A DNA stretch of 64,000 bases from Armigeres subalbatus (Eukaryota > Arthropoda > Insecta > Diptera > Culicidae), in assembly GCF_024139115.2 (NCBI RefSeq), contig NC_085141.1, positions 399,666,591 to 399,730,590 on the forward strand, read 5' to 3'. The notes beneath the pieces are model-generated. The model saw only the letters and a program-made list of their open reading frames with translations. It made no database searches and was not told the origin of the DNA. This document shows positions 11,542 through 25,200 of the stretch, piece after piece. Numbering within the stretch: position 1 is the stretch's first letter; every line of letters begins with the position of its first letter. A program made the translations under genes and the position numbers.

Positions 11542-12060
11542 TTTTATGTTCCGACGAAGCAAATTTGGGTATTCCGCTGAAATACCAACCAGTATCGTTC
11601 TGCTATTCATCAGCTAGCATGCAAATCATCCAGCTTGGGAAGTCTGTCAACCGGTCGTGGAAGTTTTGCCGTACATATTCTCCATTTGCTTCGTGCGAAA
11701 CGCACGGATCCGACATTGTTTTGCCTAGGGTCCACCGTGAGTCTTCCGCTGCTTCTTCGACAGTAGGTGCATCGATATATGAAAACCTTAGACAAAAAAA
11801 AAACAGGTTAGAAAATTTCTGCCGTATAGCGTCATTGAAAGTATTTAATTTTAATCAATTTTACATATTTTATTGAACTTACCTTTGCTGGCGATGTTCC
11901 GTGGATGTGGATGATGTCGTGGTGGATGGTCACTTTATAAATTACTTTGCATTTTCGCGGAAATCGCGGAAAAACATCCAAAAAATCGGGCTAATCTTCG
12001 TCCGATGAAGTCTGTACCGAACGACGACGACCGGCCGACTTAAGTGAAATGAAAACTGAG
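11542..12060 (-). ncRNA. Possible minus-strand spliced transcript (two exons), weak
   Basis: On the minus strand, an upstream segment ends at a donor-like AGCAAAG|GTAAGT (exon end about 11884). An acceptor-like TTTTTTTTGTCTAAG lies just downstream, opening a segment about 11795-11542 that ends at a second donor-like AAC|GTGAGT. In one frame the second segment is open for about 61 codons and contains a 37-codon frame with a good start context (AAACAATG) near 11725. An initiator-like TCAGTTTT lies near 12054. There is no recognisable domain, so a noncoding or small-protein transcript, or chance, are all possible. Confidence 0.2.
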
Positions 12061-12604
12061 ACAGTGTTGCTAGATTCAAAATTGCATATTTTTAGAATGT
12101 GATATTCCATCTAACTTGTGTAATACTACACAAATGCATTAGAACCACTTGGTTGCATCTGTTTATATGTAATATCCTATTTCTAAATATTTTAATATTA
12201 CACTAAATTAACGTACAGCCAACCGATAGGTTTTGGTAGCAACCCTATAACCAGAGACCGGCGGAGTGAAAAACCGTCGGAATGGCAACGTATGAAAATG
12301 CATGAAATCGCGAAAATGATAATGGCAGCACTTGAACTTTTTGCTTGCTTCTTATGGGTGCAAAAAGTAAACAAGTCGAAATGGAACCGCTTTTGACGGT
12401 TCGATTGGAAACAAGATGGCGTCTTTGCCGATCTCTTATTCTAGTATTTCTAGGTTTTGGGTTTGTGTAATTTAAGGGCGATGTGAAAATACATACAAAA
12501 TGATGCTATATTACATCTTTTATTAGCGTTTACATTGATTTTTCGGTACATCGCGCAAATTACGTCGATGCAATTTACAATTATTTTTGCTGTGTATACG
12601 ATAC
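12061..12604. other. Non-coding stretch upstream of fwe, no feature recognised
   Basis: Mostly AT-rich, with no convincing coding region or terminal repeats. It lies between the possible minus-strand transcript and the foldback element at 12605, so it may include shared regulatory sequence, but no specific site can be supported. Confidence 0.3.
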
Positions 12605-12759
12605 AATAGAGGTTGCTGGCGTTTAATCATCTTTCTCTTTTAAGCGCAAAGGAAAGATAGGATTTGTTTTTCATCGGAAACGTTTCCCGATGAAAACAAA
12701 CTCTATTCTTCCTGTGCGCTTGAAAGATAAAGGTGATTAAACGTCAGCAACCTTTATTG
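12605..12759. mobile_element. 155-bp foldback element just upstream of the fwe leader
   Basis: Left arm AATAGAGGTTGCTGGCGTTT pairs with right arm AAACGTCAGCAACCTTTATT. The stem continues through CTTTC and GCGC blocks to a central GGAAACGTTTCCC palindrome. No coding capacity. It is the nearest mobile element to the fwe start. Confidence 0.75.
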
Positions 12760-13287
12760 CTAAAAGTTGAACTTGTTAACTTTCTTATCGTTCAAGTTTA
12801 CGAACGTGAAAAATCTCCGTGCAAGCGTTATGAAATTTTCGCACACCCCTGCCAAACTGACAACAATGAGAGGTCACTGTCAAAAATCGATTTTCGCTGC
12901 CAACCGCACGAAAGCAAAACACAAAACTTTCACTCGCATTCGCAAGAAGATCTTTGCAATCGCAATATTTCGCGACAAGTTTTGTCCGTTTTATCGCTGA
13001 AGTCCATCGGTAAACCCGCTCCGGTGTCGCGTTTTGGTGAATCCGCACAACGACGTGTGATGCGCTAACCGCGAAAATAACGTTACGTGAGTGATACGTG
13101 GGGAAGACAGGTTGAACAGCAATCTTCCGGTGTTCCGTCGTTCTTTGCCTTTAGTGTATTTGAATTCGTCATCATCATCATCTGAGAATCATCATCGGCT
13201 CAGTTTTGCCAGCGTAGTTTCAATTTTCACCTTCGTCTTATCCGCAAATCAGCCCAGAGCACTAGCAAGCAAGCAATACTAGAAGAA
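12760..13287 (+). promoter_or_regulatory. fwe: Putative fwe promoter and 5' leader
   Basis: Unique sequence, less AT-rich than its surroundings, leading to the ATG at 13288. An initiator-like TCAGTT lies at 13200-13205, about 85 bases before the ATG. CATCATCATCATC and AATCATCATC runs precede it. No TATA box was seen at the expected distance. The transcript start is not defined by the sequence; a leader intron is possible because GTGAGT occurs near 13086. Confidence 0.4.
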
Positions 13288-13290
13288 ATG
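13288..13290 (+). CDS. fwe: flower exon 1: start codon only
   Basis: The context AGAAGAAATG|GTAAGT puts a consensus donor directly after the ATG, so exon 1 contributes only the initiator methionine and the intron is in phase 0. The next exon begins TCT TTC (Ser-Phe), matching the MSF start of fly Flower, which supports this start. Confidence 0.88.
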
Positions 13291-16200
13291 GTAAGTGAAA
13301 TGAAGAGCCCGATCGATTTCTGACCCCCATTCCGTCGGTGGGGGTGGGGTTTTCTTAAGAGGCACTAGGGGAAGGAGTGCAAGAGGTCGTACACTTGTTT
13401 ATCGGATTTTTAATTGATTGGATTCGATCGGTTTTTTTTCGCTTTTTTACTTTGTAGTCTTTCACCGAGAGATTAGCTGGGCTGATGGCCCGCCCCGGTC
13501 AGGATAACGTTCCCCGAGACGACGTGCCGTGGCATCTGAAGTATGGCGGTCGCGCTGTTGGAATTGTGGGAGGATTCTGTAAGTTTGGAAAAATCTTCGC
13601 TCACATGATAAACAATCTTTTGTCATCCTAAGCATTTTATCAGGCACTATGGGATAATAACTAAACATTGGTCTATATTTCCTTCTACATGTCAATGAGT
13701 TAATGCACACGTCAGAATCAAAAGTTATATTTTTTGAAATCAATAAAAAAAAACCTGATTAATCCACCTAGCGGAGATGGTGCCTTTCTCGTGCATTATA
13801 AAAATAGTATTTTGGCCATTACTCTTGAGCCCATAGTCCGATCTGGCCCATTTTCAATAGGAAACAATGGGAGAGTGTTCTGCGTCGAATGCAACTTGTT
13901 GCGAGTAAATCGGTTAAGGATATGTGCCTGAAAAATGAGTGACATTTTTTTACTCAATTTTTCTATAAAAATGTGGTATTTTGGCCATAACTTCCGAGCC
14001 CATAGTCCGATCTGACCAATTTTCAATAGGAAACAATGGCAGAGTATCCTGCGTCGAATGCAACTTGTTGCGAGTAAATCGGTTAAGGATAAGTGCATGA
14101 AAAATGAGTGACATTTTTTTTGGGTGGGTGCGCACAGACGCACACACATACACACAGACATCACCTCAATTCGTCGAGCTGAGTCGATCGGTATTTAACA
14201 CTATGGGTCTCCGGGCCTTCTATAAAAAGTTTGTTTTTGGAGCGATCATATAGCCTTTACCGTATACTTAGTATACGAGAAAGGCAAAAATTGAATACTT
14301 TTTAGAATTATGTAGGGGGAATGACGGCTTTGGCAGGTTTTGTTCTATTATTGTAGATCCAGTTGAAAACCGAACTGAGCTCTCGCGACTATTGCATTTT
14401 CTCCCATTTCCTAATGTCGCAACTGCTTCGCGAGTGGTGCGCATGTTGGCGCATGGCTATGGCATAGATGCGCACTACTTGCAATGCAGTTGCAACATCA
14501 GGAAATGGGAGAAAATGCGATGGTCGCGAGAGCTCAGTTCGGTTTTCAACTGGATCTATCAACAATATTGTCAGGGGGGTTTTTGTTGACCAAATTTTAT
14601 GAAATTTGGCCACAATATTCTTTGGTATGCAAAGGATGTTACGGCCAAATTTGAGCATAATTGTTATAGAAAACCCGCTACCAATATTAGAACAAAACCT
14701 GCCAAAGCCGTCAATGCCCCTATTTAGCAATTCTTGAAAAAAAAAATGAAGCAAAATACTAACCGTCTAAGACGAGTTTAGTACTTTCCATTTAATTCCA
14801 CTAAGTTTTGTTATTTTTGCAGATACGTATTTCGACTTCAACCGTGAGGTCGTCTTCAGTGTCTTGTACTTGACTCGAAAGTCTTGACTTGAAACTCGAT
14901 TCAAGTACAAGACACTGAACAAGAGACACTCACATTTGAGGTTGATATACGTATCTGCAAAGATAACCAAACTTAGTGGAGTTAATTGGAAAGTACTCAA
15001 CTCGTCTTAGACGGTTGAATACATTCCACCAAAAAGAGCTTAAAATATTTTTTCTAATGAAGCAAAATAATTTAAAGTCGTTCTCCGATTTTGGGATATT
15101 ATTGAATATGATACTGAACACATTTTTTGCCTCTCTCATACCCTATTTTTCATTGACAACAATCACGGCAAAGTCAACACCATGCATGCAAAAGCCCAAG
15201 TCTCAAATAAAATTGGTAATCAAAAACCTAGAATAATCCACCTAGCGGTGATGGTGCCTTTCTCGTGTGTACACTTTACGTTAGGGATTTTCCTTTAAAT
15301 CAATTAACTCGCAGAATTGCTACATTTCAACTCAGTTCTTTATTGCATCTTTAGCCTTATTTATAACTTACATGCTAGCCCTACCTACCGTTATACTATA
15401 CACACAACATGCGCGTTGTTGTACTAACTAAGCCAATGTCACGCGACAAAGAAAAACAAAAGCTTCTCCTATAATAAAGCTCGACAAAGCTCAACGCTTT
15501 GTCACGTTTTATTATATGTCTATGTTTTATTATGTCTGTGTCGCGCTTCTTATGTGTTTATGACCAGAGCGGATGGCCCTGGTCGTGAAAATGTGACAAA
15601 TAACTGGGGTTTTGGTGAATTTTACAAATAACTTTGGGTCTTTGGGTCTTATAAATAAATTAGGGTCTCTGCACGTGTATTATAAAACAAGAAAAGCACA
15701 TAAGAAAGGTCAAAATTGCTCTTTAGGGAGATAGACTCAGTTATTCCCATCAATTCACATTTATTTGCGTTTATTTAAATGCATTGCAGCAGTTCATGAA
15801 AATTTTTTTTTTCGATTTCGAAATTTTTTTTCCAAGTGGGAAAAATAGTGTTTTTCTAATAACTCCGGAACCCAATGCCCGATTGGGCCAATTTTCAATA
15901 TCGAAAAATAAGGATTCCGCGTCGAATGCAGCTTGTTGCAAGCAAATAGGATAAGACTAAAAACAAAAAAGTGTGCCTCACATTTTTTTGTACACACACA
16001 CACATACAGACATCACCTCAATTCGTCGAGCTCGAGTCGATTGGTATATAACACTATGGGTTTCCGAGCCTTCTATCAAAAGTTCGGTTTTGGAGTGATC
16101 CTATAGCCTTTACGTATACTTAGTGTAATACGCGAAAGGCAAAAATCTATCATGTTTTATGCAATAAGATGAAAAATAGTCTCCCATTCGCTTTCAAAGG

Positions 16201-19200
16201 TAAAGGTGAAGCAGTTATAGAAAAGACTTAAATTCGATGCAATTTTGACGCAATTTTCAGCGAAAACATTCTCGGCGAATATGTGGAACGATGTGATTCT
16301 CCTATCATAAAATGAGTTTAGTACTATTGCTTTTATGTCCACCACGTTATAATCTTTACAGATACTTATTCCAACCTCAACTATAAGGGCTTCTTAATTG
16401 TATCGTACTTGACTCGACTTGACTCAAGTACGAGACACCGAAAACGGCTTTACTTTTCAGAAAAATATATAAAGCTCTTTTAGTGGAATGTATTCAACCG
16501 TCTAAGACGAATTAAGTACTTTCCACCAATTAATTTTCGATATCTTTGCAGATACGTATTTCGACCACAACTGTGTGGCCGTCTTCAGTGTCTCGTACTT
16601 GACTCGACTTCGAGTCAAGTACGAGACACTGAAGACGGTTTACTTTTCAGTTCAAAATACGTATTAGTAAAGTACAATCAAGTCCCACTAAAAAGCAAAA
16701 AAAAATCTTTAAACTGCAATCATTTTTACAATTATTCAAACAAAACCCTAAGTAATATCAGCAACAAATTCTAAAGAAATAACTTTTGATTTTATATGAA
16801 ATAGACCCAATGTGCGATGAGGTGTGGAGCTATTTACTACCACTCGACTTCGAGTCAAGTACGAGACACTGAAGACGGTTTACTTTTCAGTTCAAAATAC
16901 GTATTAGTAAAGTACAATCAAGTCCCACTAAAAAGCAAAAAAAAAATCTTTAAACTGCAATCATTTTTACAATTATTCAAACAAAACCCTAAGTAATATC
17001 AGCAACAAATTCTAAAGAAATAACTTTTGATTTTATATGAAATAGACCCAATGTGCGATGGTGAGTAATACCAAAAAAACGATAAAGACTGTTTCTAAGC
17101 TTAAATCGTAATAAATGAAATGTAAACAAACAACAACAATACATAATTAAATGTCGCCATACGGCAGGAAGATATAATTATAGGCTTAACTTCTATAAAT
17201 GAGTTGCAAAAGTATCACAAAGCGGCTCATTCACAGTAATGCATTTATTCTATACGTTGGCAAAATTAAAAGCAAGCAACTACTAACCATTTCCTAATAC
17301 ATTGTCAGCGTTACTGCTAAACCAACAGTGACGTTTTGCACACATTGTCAGTATTGATAAGATAAGAGAGACACGACAAACCTCCACAGATAAATCTTCG
17401 AATTAACAAATTAGTGCTTTGTTGATGTTGAATCATCAACTCGACTGGAATGAATGGTGTGCTGATTGGAATAATTTTGTATTACCGTGCACGCACCTAA
17501 CTTTGCGCAATTTGCGGTTATTTTTGTTAGAGCGTTTTAATTGAATTTCGAAATATAAGTACAACTTGTCAGCACAATATACATGTTATTAGAACAGTGC
17601 ATACATTTTGCCGGTGGTAAATGACACATTTTTCATTTTAATAGTTGAAACTTGTACTGAAAACAGTGAAAATGACCAAATTGGCGTGTTCTTAGCACAA
17701 ATGACAAGTGATGGTCTACTCGAAAAACTGTGTTTTTTGTAAATTTTTACATTCGGTGACAACTGATTACACATGGATCCAATAATGATAATATTGTTGA
17801 AGCCATCTCATGAGAATTTGGTTTGTTATTTAAATTTTTCGTTGAAATATGTCATGCGCAATGTTAGGAACCATTTTTCAATACAGTGTACCTAATTTTG
17901 CGCACAAATCATATTTCTTCGATATTTTCAACATTTATGATATACCGTGACCTGCCCTAATTCAATATGTTTGAACATTTAACCAAACAATACGATGTCC
18001 ATCATAGCCAGGTTCTGATTTTTGATGAAAACCACGGTATAAAAGGCGATGCGCGGAATTGGGGCAGGTCACGGTATACCTCATCGAAAAAGGGTTTGCA
18101 CAAAAAAGAACTAAAATGAGGCTGTACATCCACCAATAGACGTGAAAAAACATACTAAGTATAAGTAAGGTGTTTACTTTGAAGTTCAATTTACTATTTA
18201 TTTCAAATTTTTGTACCAAATTTAGTTCTCAAACAATAATATGATAATACAATAATCCAGCATGGAAACTATTTCTGGCGGAGGCTACTTTCTGTAAGTT
18301 GCACGAGTTGATTAAATTTTGCATTTCCTTAACTGCGCAAAGTATGGTGCGTTCACTGTACAATCATTATTCGCTCATTGGGTTCTCGTTGCTCCTACGT
18401 TTAGGCACAGGTTTATGTACCCGAACCGGACTAATCACATTCAAACACATAAAATTGAAGCGCTAAATGCATCTCATTCCTGGCGCGATGATAAACAGAA
18501 AAACCCTTATTGATTCACCTAGTGGTGCTGGTGTCTTTCTTGTGCATTAGATTTCTTCGGAAGTGTCTATGATTTTACTTAGGGATCCTATAATGAGAGA
18601 TATGCAAAAACTTTTCCAGACGATTTAGCAACGCTGTTACTTTTGTTCGCAAACGCTTACAGCACTTGTCGCAGCGCAAAATGTTGAAGCTTGTGTATGA
18701 CTTTGCATTTGATAACAAATTTAAATATGTTTGTCTGTCCACTAACAGTGTTTAAATAAACATTGTTACTATAATAAAAGTGCAATACAAATGAGCGAAA
18801 CACAAAACATGAACTAGATAACTTCTACTCGCGAAAGTAAAACAAAATGTTTATTCGATGAAATTTTTCTCGAAATCTATTTCATAACAATCTCAATACC
18901 TTTCAATCTGCAACAATAACAACGTTCATTTGTCTAGATTTGTCTCAAGTTTTGACAGTTATCAATGCTCGATTGGCTCACAATGGCCGCTTTCGCATAT
19001 CTCTCATTATAGGATCCCTAATTTTACTTAACTTTGTAGGCGTTACGCTGGCGTGTTTAATCTATTAATACAAGAATAAATTTTCAAAACGTTGCGTTTG
19101 TAAACAAAGATTCAAATGTCGATTTGACGAATCTGATAGCACTTCGACGCAAACCAACGCCATCAACAGGTAGCCGAAACCTTCACCTACCTATTGATAA

Positions 19201-22200
19201 TGTTGGTTTGCGTGGGAGTGCTATCAGATTCCTCAAATCTACGTTCGAATCTTTGTTTACAAAAGCAGATAAGTCGTTTTGAAAATTTTGTCTTGAATAA
19301 ATCTTTTGAATTATGAATTAAAATGTATGGTGTTTGTAACAAATTCCCTTTAATATTGAAAATGTTATGGAAATTTTTTTTTCTGATTTGTTTCAAAGAA
19401 AAAGTTGGCTTTATTAAGCCATTTTATTAAGCCATTTTATGAGACAGATTCGAACAGCTGATCGAAATTTTGAGTCGACGGCTCGGTCTTTGTTTTGGTA
19501 AATTTGCACACTGAAAACCAAAACTACCCAAAAGTGGGTTGTTTGCACTCAAAACCGTGGTTTGGGCCAATAACCCAAATTTGAGTAAAATGGCTTTTCT
19601 GGCACTAGGTAGTTTGCCTTTAATCCCATGTAAACAATTTACCCAAAGCTGAGTTTAATTTATGTAAGCAAACCTTAATCAACCCAAAATAGAGAATATT
19701 GAATTTACTCAAATTTGGGTTATTGGGCTGAGCAAGCTCGGTGAGGTGTTTGCATCTTGCTCTAGTTTTGATAGCAATCATGGGAAAGAAAGGGAAAACT
19801 ACCCAAATTTGGGTAAATTTTCTCTGCGATATTCTCATGAGTGCGTATATTGAACTCAAAGTTTGGGTTGATTTATCTGTCCGTGCATGTAAACCATCAT
19901 CATTTCGTCATCATCATCATCATTTCATTTCATTTTCGCAAATGTTCCTTGTAAAATGTAAATATTAGTGTTTGGTCTCCTGTCATATGACGCCATTTTA
20001 TAGAAAGCTCAAATGACAGGAGACCAAATACTAATATTTACATTTTACAAGGAACATTTGCGAAAATGAAATGAAATGATGATGATGATGACGAAATGAT
20101 GATGGTTTACAAGCAAATTTACCAAAACAAAGACCGAGCCGTGCACTCAAAATTTCGATCAGCTGTTCGAATCTGTCTCATAAAATGGCTTATTGAACCG
20201 CTGCCCAAGATTTTTTTATGTACAGGTTATCCGACTTCGTCAGTAGATGGGAATAACCAGCGCGGGGGGGAAACATACATTTTCAGTGCAAAACGTAAAC
20301 AAAGGAGCATAAATTCCATACAAAAATCCAAGATGGCTGAGTTGGGGATATTGACAAGTCGGATAATGATGATAAAAACGCATTTACATCGTGCGACCCC
20401 CAGTCAGGATCGATCGCCGCTTGCTCTTGGCGCGAAATGATGTTCGCCCATGTTCGCCGCTTCTTCTAGGCGCGAAAAGAAGGAGAGAAAATGTAATAGA
20501 ATAAGAAGGTACAGTTTGAATAAATTTGTCGACCAGTTAAGACGCGTGTTTTTGATTCACCAACATATCTCCCGAAAATTAATTCTTATAAAAATATTCA
20601 AGAACATTTTGGTCCATTCGTACCGGATAACCATTCCGTGATGGTCTTTGGTTGATTTGTGGTGAAATTCCGGATAAAATCGCGAGAACTTTGGATTTCC
20701 ACCGGTTGGAAAAAGCTATCGGCAAACCGGCCGATTGACGCGTATTGCGTGTTGGTGTTAGTGCGTGCGCGAAACATGTTCGATCGTGTTCGACACGCGG
20801 TCGAGTGAAAAGTGGAAAATTCTAGAACAAAACTGAAACTGTGAATCTGAAGATAAGTAAATTGTGGGTCTAATGACCGAAGAAACTCCTCAAATCCAAC
20901 GGAGTATTATCCCAAGGATCCTTCTGGAAACTGCAAGTGAGCCGCCGGTGAATAATCTTTCGGTGCAACAACAGAAACAGGAACAAAAACGCAAGGAAAT
21001 GTCGAAGAAGCTCGAGAAGATTCTCGATCATCGTGATTTGGCGAAGGAAAGAATGCTCCGGATCCGTGAGGGATTGGCTGTGGCTAACATCAGCATTCAT
21101 TGGCTGCGACTACAACTCGAAACACTTCGTCAGTGTAACGATGAACTGCAGAAAACGTATCTGGATATTTGTGACCTTGTTCCAAGGGATCAGCGTGAAG
21201 GACACAAACAAAGCCATTTCCAGGACGAAGAGCTGCACGCTGAGCTTTTTGTGAACATCCAATCGGAAATTGCAAAGTGGAATGCAGCTGAAGAGGAGAA
21301 AAAGCGAGGGAATATGAGTGCCTTAGCTCCGGCATTTGTTCCGCAGCAACCGGTGGTAGTAAATAGCTCCACACCTCATCTGCACGTACCGCTGCCAACA
21401 TTCGATGGCAGTCTCGAGAACTGGTACTCGTTCAAAACCATCATGAGCAGGTACCCAGTCATAAAGCTGTACCACTTAAAAAATTCTCTCGTCGGAGGTG
21501 CAGCAGGGAAAATTGATCAAGACGTGATCAACAATAATGATTACGAATCAGAGTGGAAGATGCTCGAAGACACCTACGAAGACGAGCGACTCATCATCAA
21601 CACCCACATAGACGCTTTGCTAGCACTACCAAAGATGAATAGTGAGAACGGTAATGAATTGCGGAATTTGCTTGATATCTGCACGAAACACGTCGATGCA
21701 TTGAAGAACCGATCGTTACCAGTCGAAGGTCTTGCCGAGATGATCCTGCTCAATGTCATTGCCAAACGCCTTGACAAGGAAACACGAAAACTATATGAAT
21801 CGCAAATCCCGTCAGATGAACTGCCCACCTACACCGAGACGATCGATTTCCTTCGAGAACGAAGCCGTATACTCCAGAAGATGAAAGGCTACAACGAACT
21901 ACGTCCATCAGTTTCCACGAGACAGAAAGGTAAACCATCCGACATCAAGCCCGTCCAAAGCAGGAATTTTGTGCAAACGTCGAATCAGTCCAAGGAATCG
22001 TGTGCATGCTGTGGAAATGAACACCTAATCTACAAGTGCGACGTGTTTAAGGACATGACGATAAGCGAGCGATACATCAAAGTGAAGCAGACTGGCCTTT
22101 GCTTTAATTGCCTACGACGAGGCCATCGTACTGGAGAATGCAATTCGGATAGAACGTGTAAAACATGCAAACGAAAGCATCATAGTTTGCTCCACGAGAA

Positions 22201-25200
22201 CAAGACCACAGCTCCACAATCCGCAGTAACATCATCAGTTCCAGAAGAAGATTGTGAAGTCGCTGGACAAGCATCAGGAAGTGTCAACTGTGCTCGAGCG
22301 GCAACGACAAAGCAAGTGCTTCTTTCGACGGCAAAGGTAGAAGTATATGGTTCCGGGAATAGCCGCCTAGCATGCCGAGCTTTGTTGGATTCCGGATCTG
22401 ACTCGCATCTCATCAGTGAAGCATTCGCGAGGAAGTTGAATATACCAATGGAGCGCGTTAACATTCCAATCAGCGGAGTGAATAATGCTGCGACACGAGT
22501 TAAGCACAAGCTTCATACCACGATTAGCTCACGTGTCAATCCATTCGTCGTTGATTTGGATTTCCTTGTCGTACCGACGATAACTGCGAATCTGCCCATC
22601 ACCAAGGTGGACGTGCGTTCTTGGATCATTCCTGCTAATCTTGCGTTGGCAGACCCATCGTTCCATACTCCCGACGAAATCCAAATGATTATCGGTGCTG
22701 AACTATTTTTCGACCTGATCAAGACCGGCCGCATGAAACTTGCTGAAGGAACGCCTACGTTAATCGAAACACAGCTGGGTTGGATTGTTAGCGGTCCGGT
22801 AAAGGCGATACAAATCGGCCCCACACATGCAGTTTGCCAATTGAACCACATCGATGACCAACTAAATCGCACCCTTGTGAAGTTTTGGGAACTCGAAACC
22901 TGCATAGAAGCATCTCCATATACGCCAGCGGAACAAGCCATCGAGGAACACTACGAGCGAACGACTTCACGCGACGAAAGTGGTCGGTACATTGTCAAAC
23001 TGCCGTTTAACCAAAACAAGAGCCAACTTGGTGACTCTTTGGAAACGGCACGAGTACGATTCAACCGACTACTGAGATCTTTCGCAAACGACGAGAAGAA
23101 AAACGCTACACCGAATTCATGGATGAGTACCTAGAATTAGGCCATATGGTGGAAGTGCATGACAAACCCGAGGATTGCTACTTCTTACCCCACCATGCTG
23201 TCTATAAGGAGTCAAGCTCTTCGACAAAGATTCGTGTAGTTTTCGACGCTTCGGCTAAGACAACATCTGGTCTATCATTGAACGACGCTTTAGGAGTTGG
23301 ACCAACAGTGCAAAACGATCTCATCACGATATTATTACGATTCTGCTGCTACCCTGTGGTACTGACAGCGGACATTCCTAAAATGTACAGGCAGGTACAA
23401 GTACACAAAGACGACAGGAAATACCAGCGCATTTTGTGGCTCAACACGAACAACGAGATGGCAACATTCGAGCTAACCACCGTGACGTACGGTTGCGCCA
23501 GTGCACCCTATCTGGCAACGCGAACATTATTGCAATTGGCAAAGGATGAAGTTACCGACCTACCACTTGCATCAAAAGTCATTGAGGACAACAGCTACAT
23601 CGACGATTTTCTCACCGGTGGTAGGAACGAACAAGAAGTAATAAAATCTACAAGCAACTAACTGAGCTTTTACGACGAGGAGGATTTGGAGTGCACAAGT
23701 TTTGCTCCAACAGCAAAGCTGTGCGAGATATCATACCACACGATCTCCAAGAGACTCTTTCCAACTTCGAAGAAGCCGATATCAACAACGTGATTAGGAC
23801 TCTTGGCCTTATTTGGAATCCCAATGAAGACTACTTCACATTCAATGTCATCTTATTGGATGGTAGAGTAGGAAACACGAGGCCAACCAAACGAAGCGTA
23901 CTTTCTGCGATTGGACACCTATTCGATCCGTGTGGATACCTCGGTCCTGTGACGACGACAGCGAAACTGCTGATGCAGGACTTATGGAGGCTCAAATTGA
24001 ATTGGGACGACGAGCTTCCTAACGAGCAAAACGAACTGTGGACCACATTCCGAGAACAGCTTCCATTGGTTAACGCGCTACGAAAGAAACGGTGTGTAAT
24101 CACAAGTGAGGCAACAACATTGGAGCTTCACGGATTTTCGGACGCTTCCCAGCGTGCATACGGGGCAGTCTTGTACACTAGGTGCATCTCCCCTAATGGA
24201 ACTGTGAGCGTTGAGCTAGTTTGCAGCAAATCGAGAGTGGCTCCCTTGAAGCCAATGACTATTCCTCGTCTGGAATTATGCGGAACACTGCTTCTGGCAC
24301 GTTTGGTGGAGAAAACGATTTCGGCGATGAAAATACCTTTCTCGAAAGTGACACTCCACACTGACTCACAAGTATGTTTGAGTTGGTTTGCAAAGTCACC
24401 GCTTGCTTTGAATCAGTTTGTTGCAAATCGTGTTGCTACAATACACGAGCTAACGCAGGACTACAAGTGGTGTTATGTGCGAACGTATGACAATCCTGCC
24501 GACATAATTTCCCGTGGTGTACTACCGGCAGAACTATTCGAGATGGAACAGTGGTTCAAAGGTGCACCAACTCTGTGGCTGCAAGACTCTTCTGACAACG
24601 TTGAAAGAATTTATTTGGATGACAATGAGCTGCCAGAACTTAAGCCGGCGTTAGTTGCAACTGCCGTACAACGACCAATGTCATTGGACTTGACAAGGAT
24701 GAGCAGTTTTCGCCGCCTACAACGTGCGTGGGCGTATGTGTTGCATTTTATCAAAAACGTGCGTACGAAGGTTCGTAACACTTCCGACTTGCAAGTGTGT
24801 GAAATCGCTGAAGCAACACAAACTATACTGAAGCTCGTGCAGAAGGAGGCGTTTGATGAGATTTTCGATGCTATGGTAAAGGGTAAGCAGTTAAAGCAGT
24901 ACCGAGGTTTAGCTCTTTTCATCGATAAGGATAGGATCATCAGGGTTGGTGGTCGCCTGAAATATTCATCGATACCCTATGACGGCAAGCATCAAATATT
25001 GTTGCCAGAAAAGCATCACGTGACTGAAATTCTGGTTCGTCAACTGCACATCGATAATTTTCATGTTGGACAACGAGGATTGTTGGCTATTCTACGCGAA
25101 CGCCATTGGCCCATCAAAGCAAGGTTGCTAATAAAACGCATCGTCTCCAAATGCTATGTCTGTTTTCGGCACAATCCATCGCCGGTGAACCAGTTCATGG

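Noticed and set aside
13458..13743. The 93-codon minus-strand frame over flower exon 2
   Set aside because: It is the shadow of the exon and adjoining intron; the plus strand has a homologous protein and good splice sites.
19510..19880. A separate MITE defined by ACCCAAATTTGGGT motifs
   Set aside because: Motifs recur but no terminal borders or target duplication could be fixed, so it is only noted inside the larger element.
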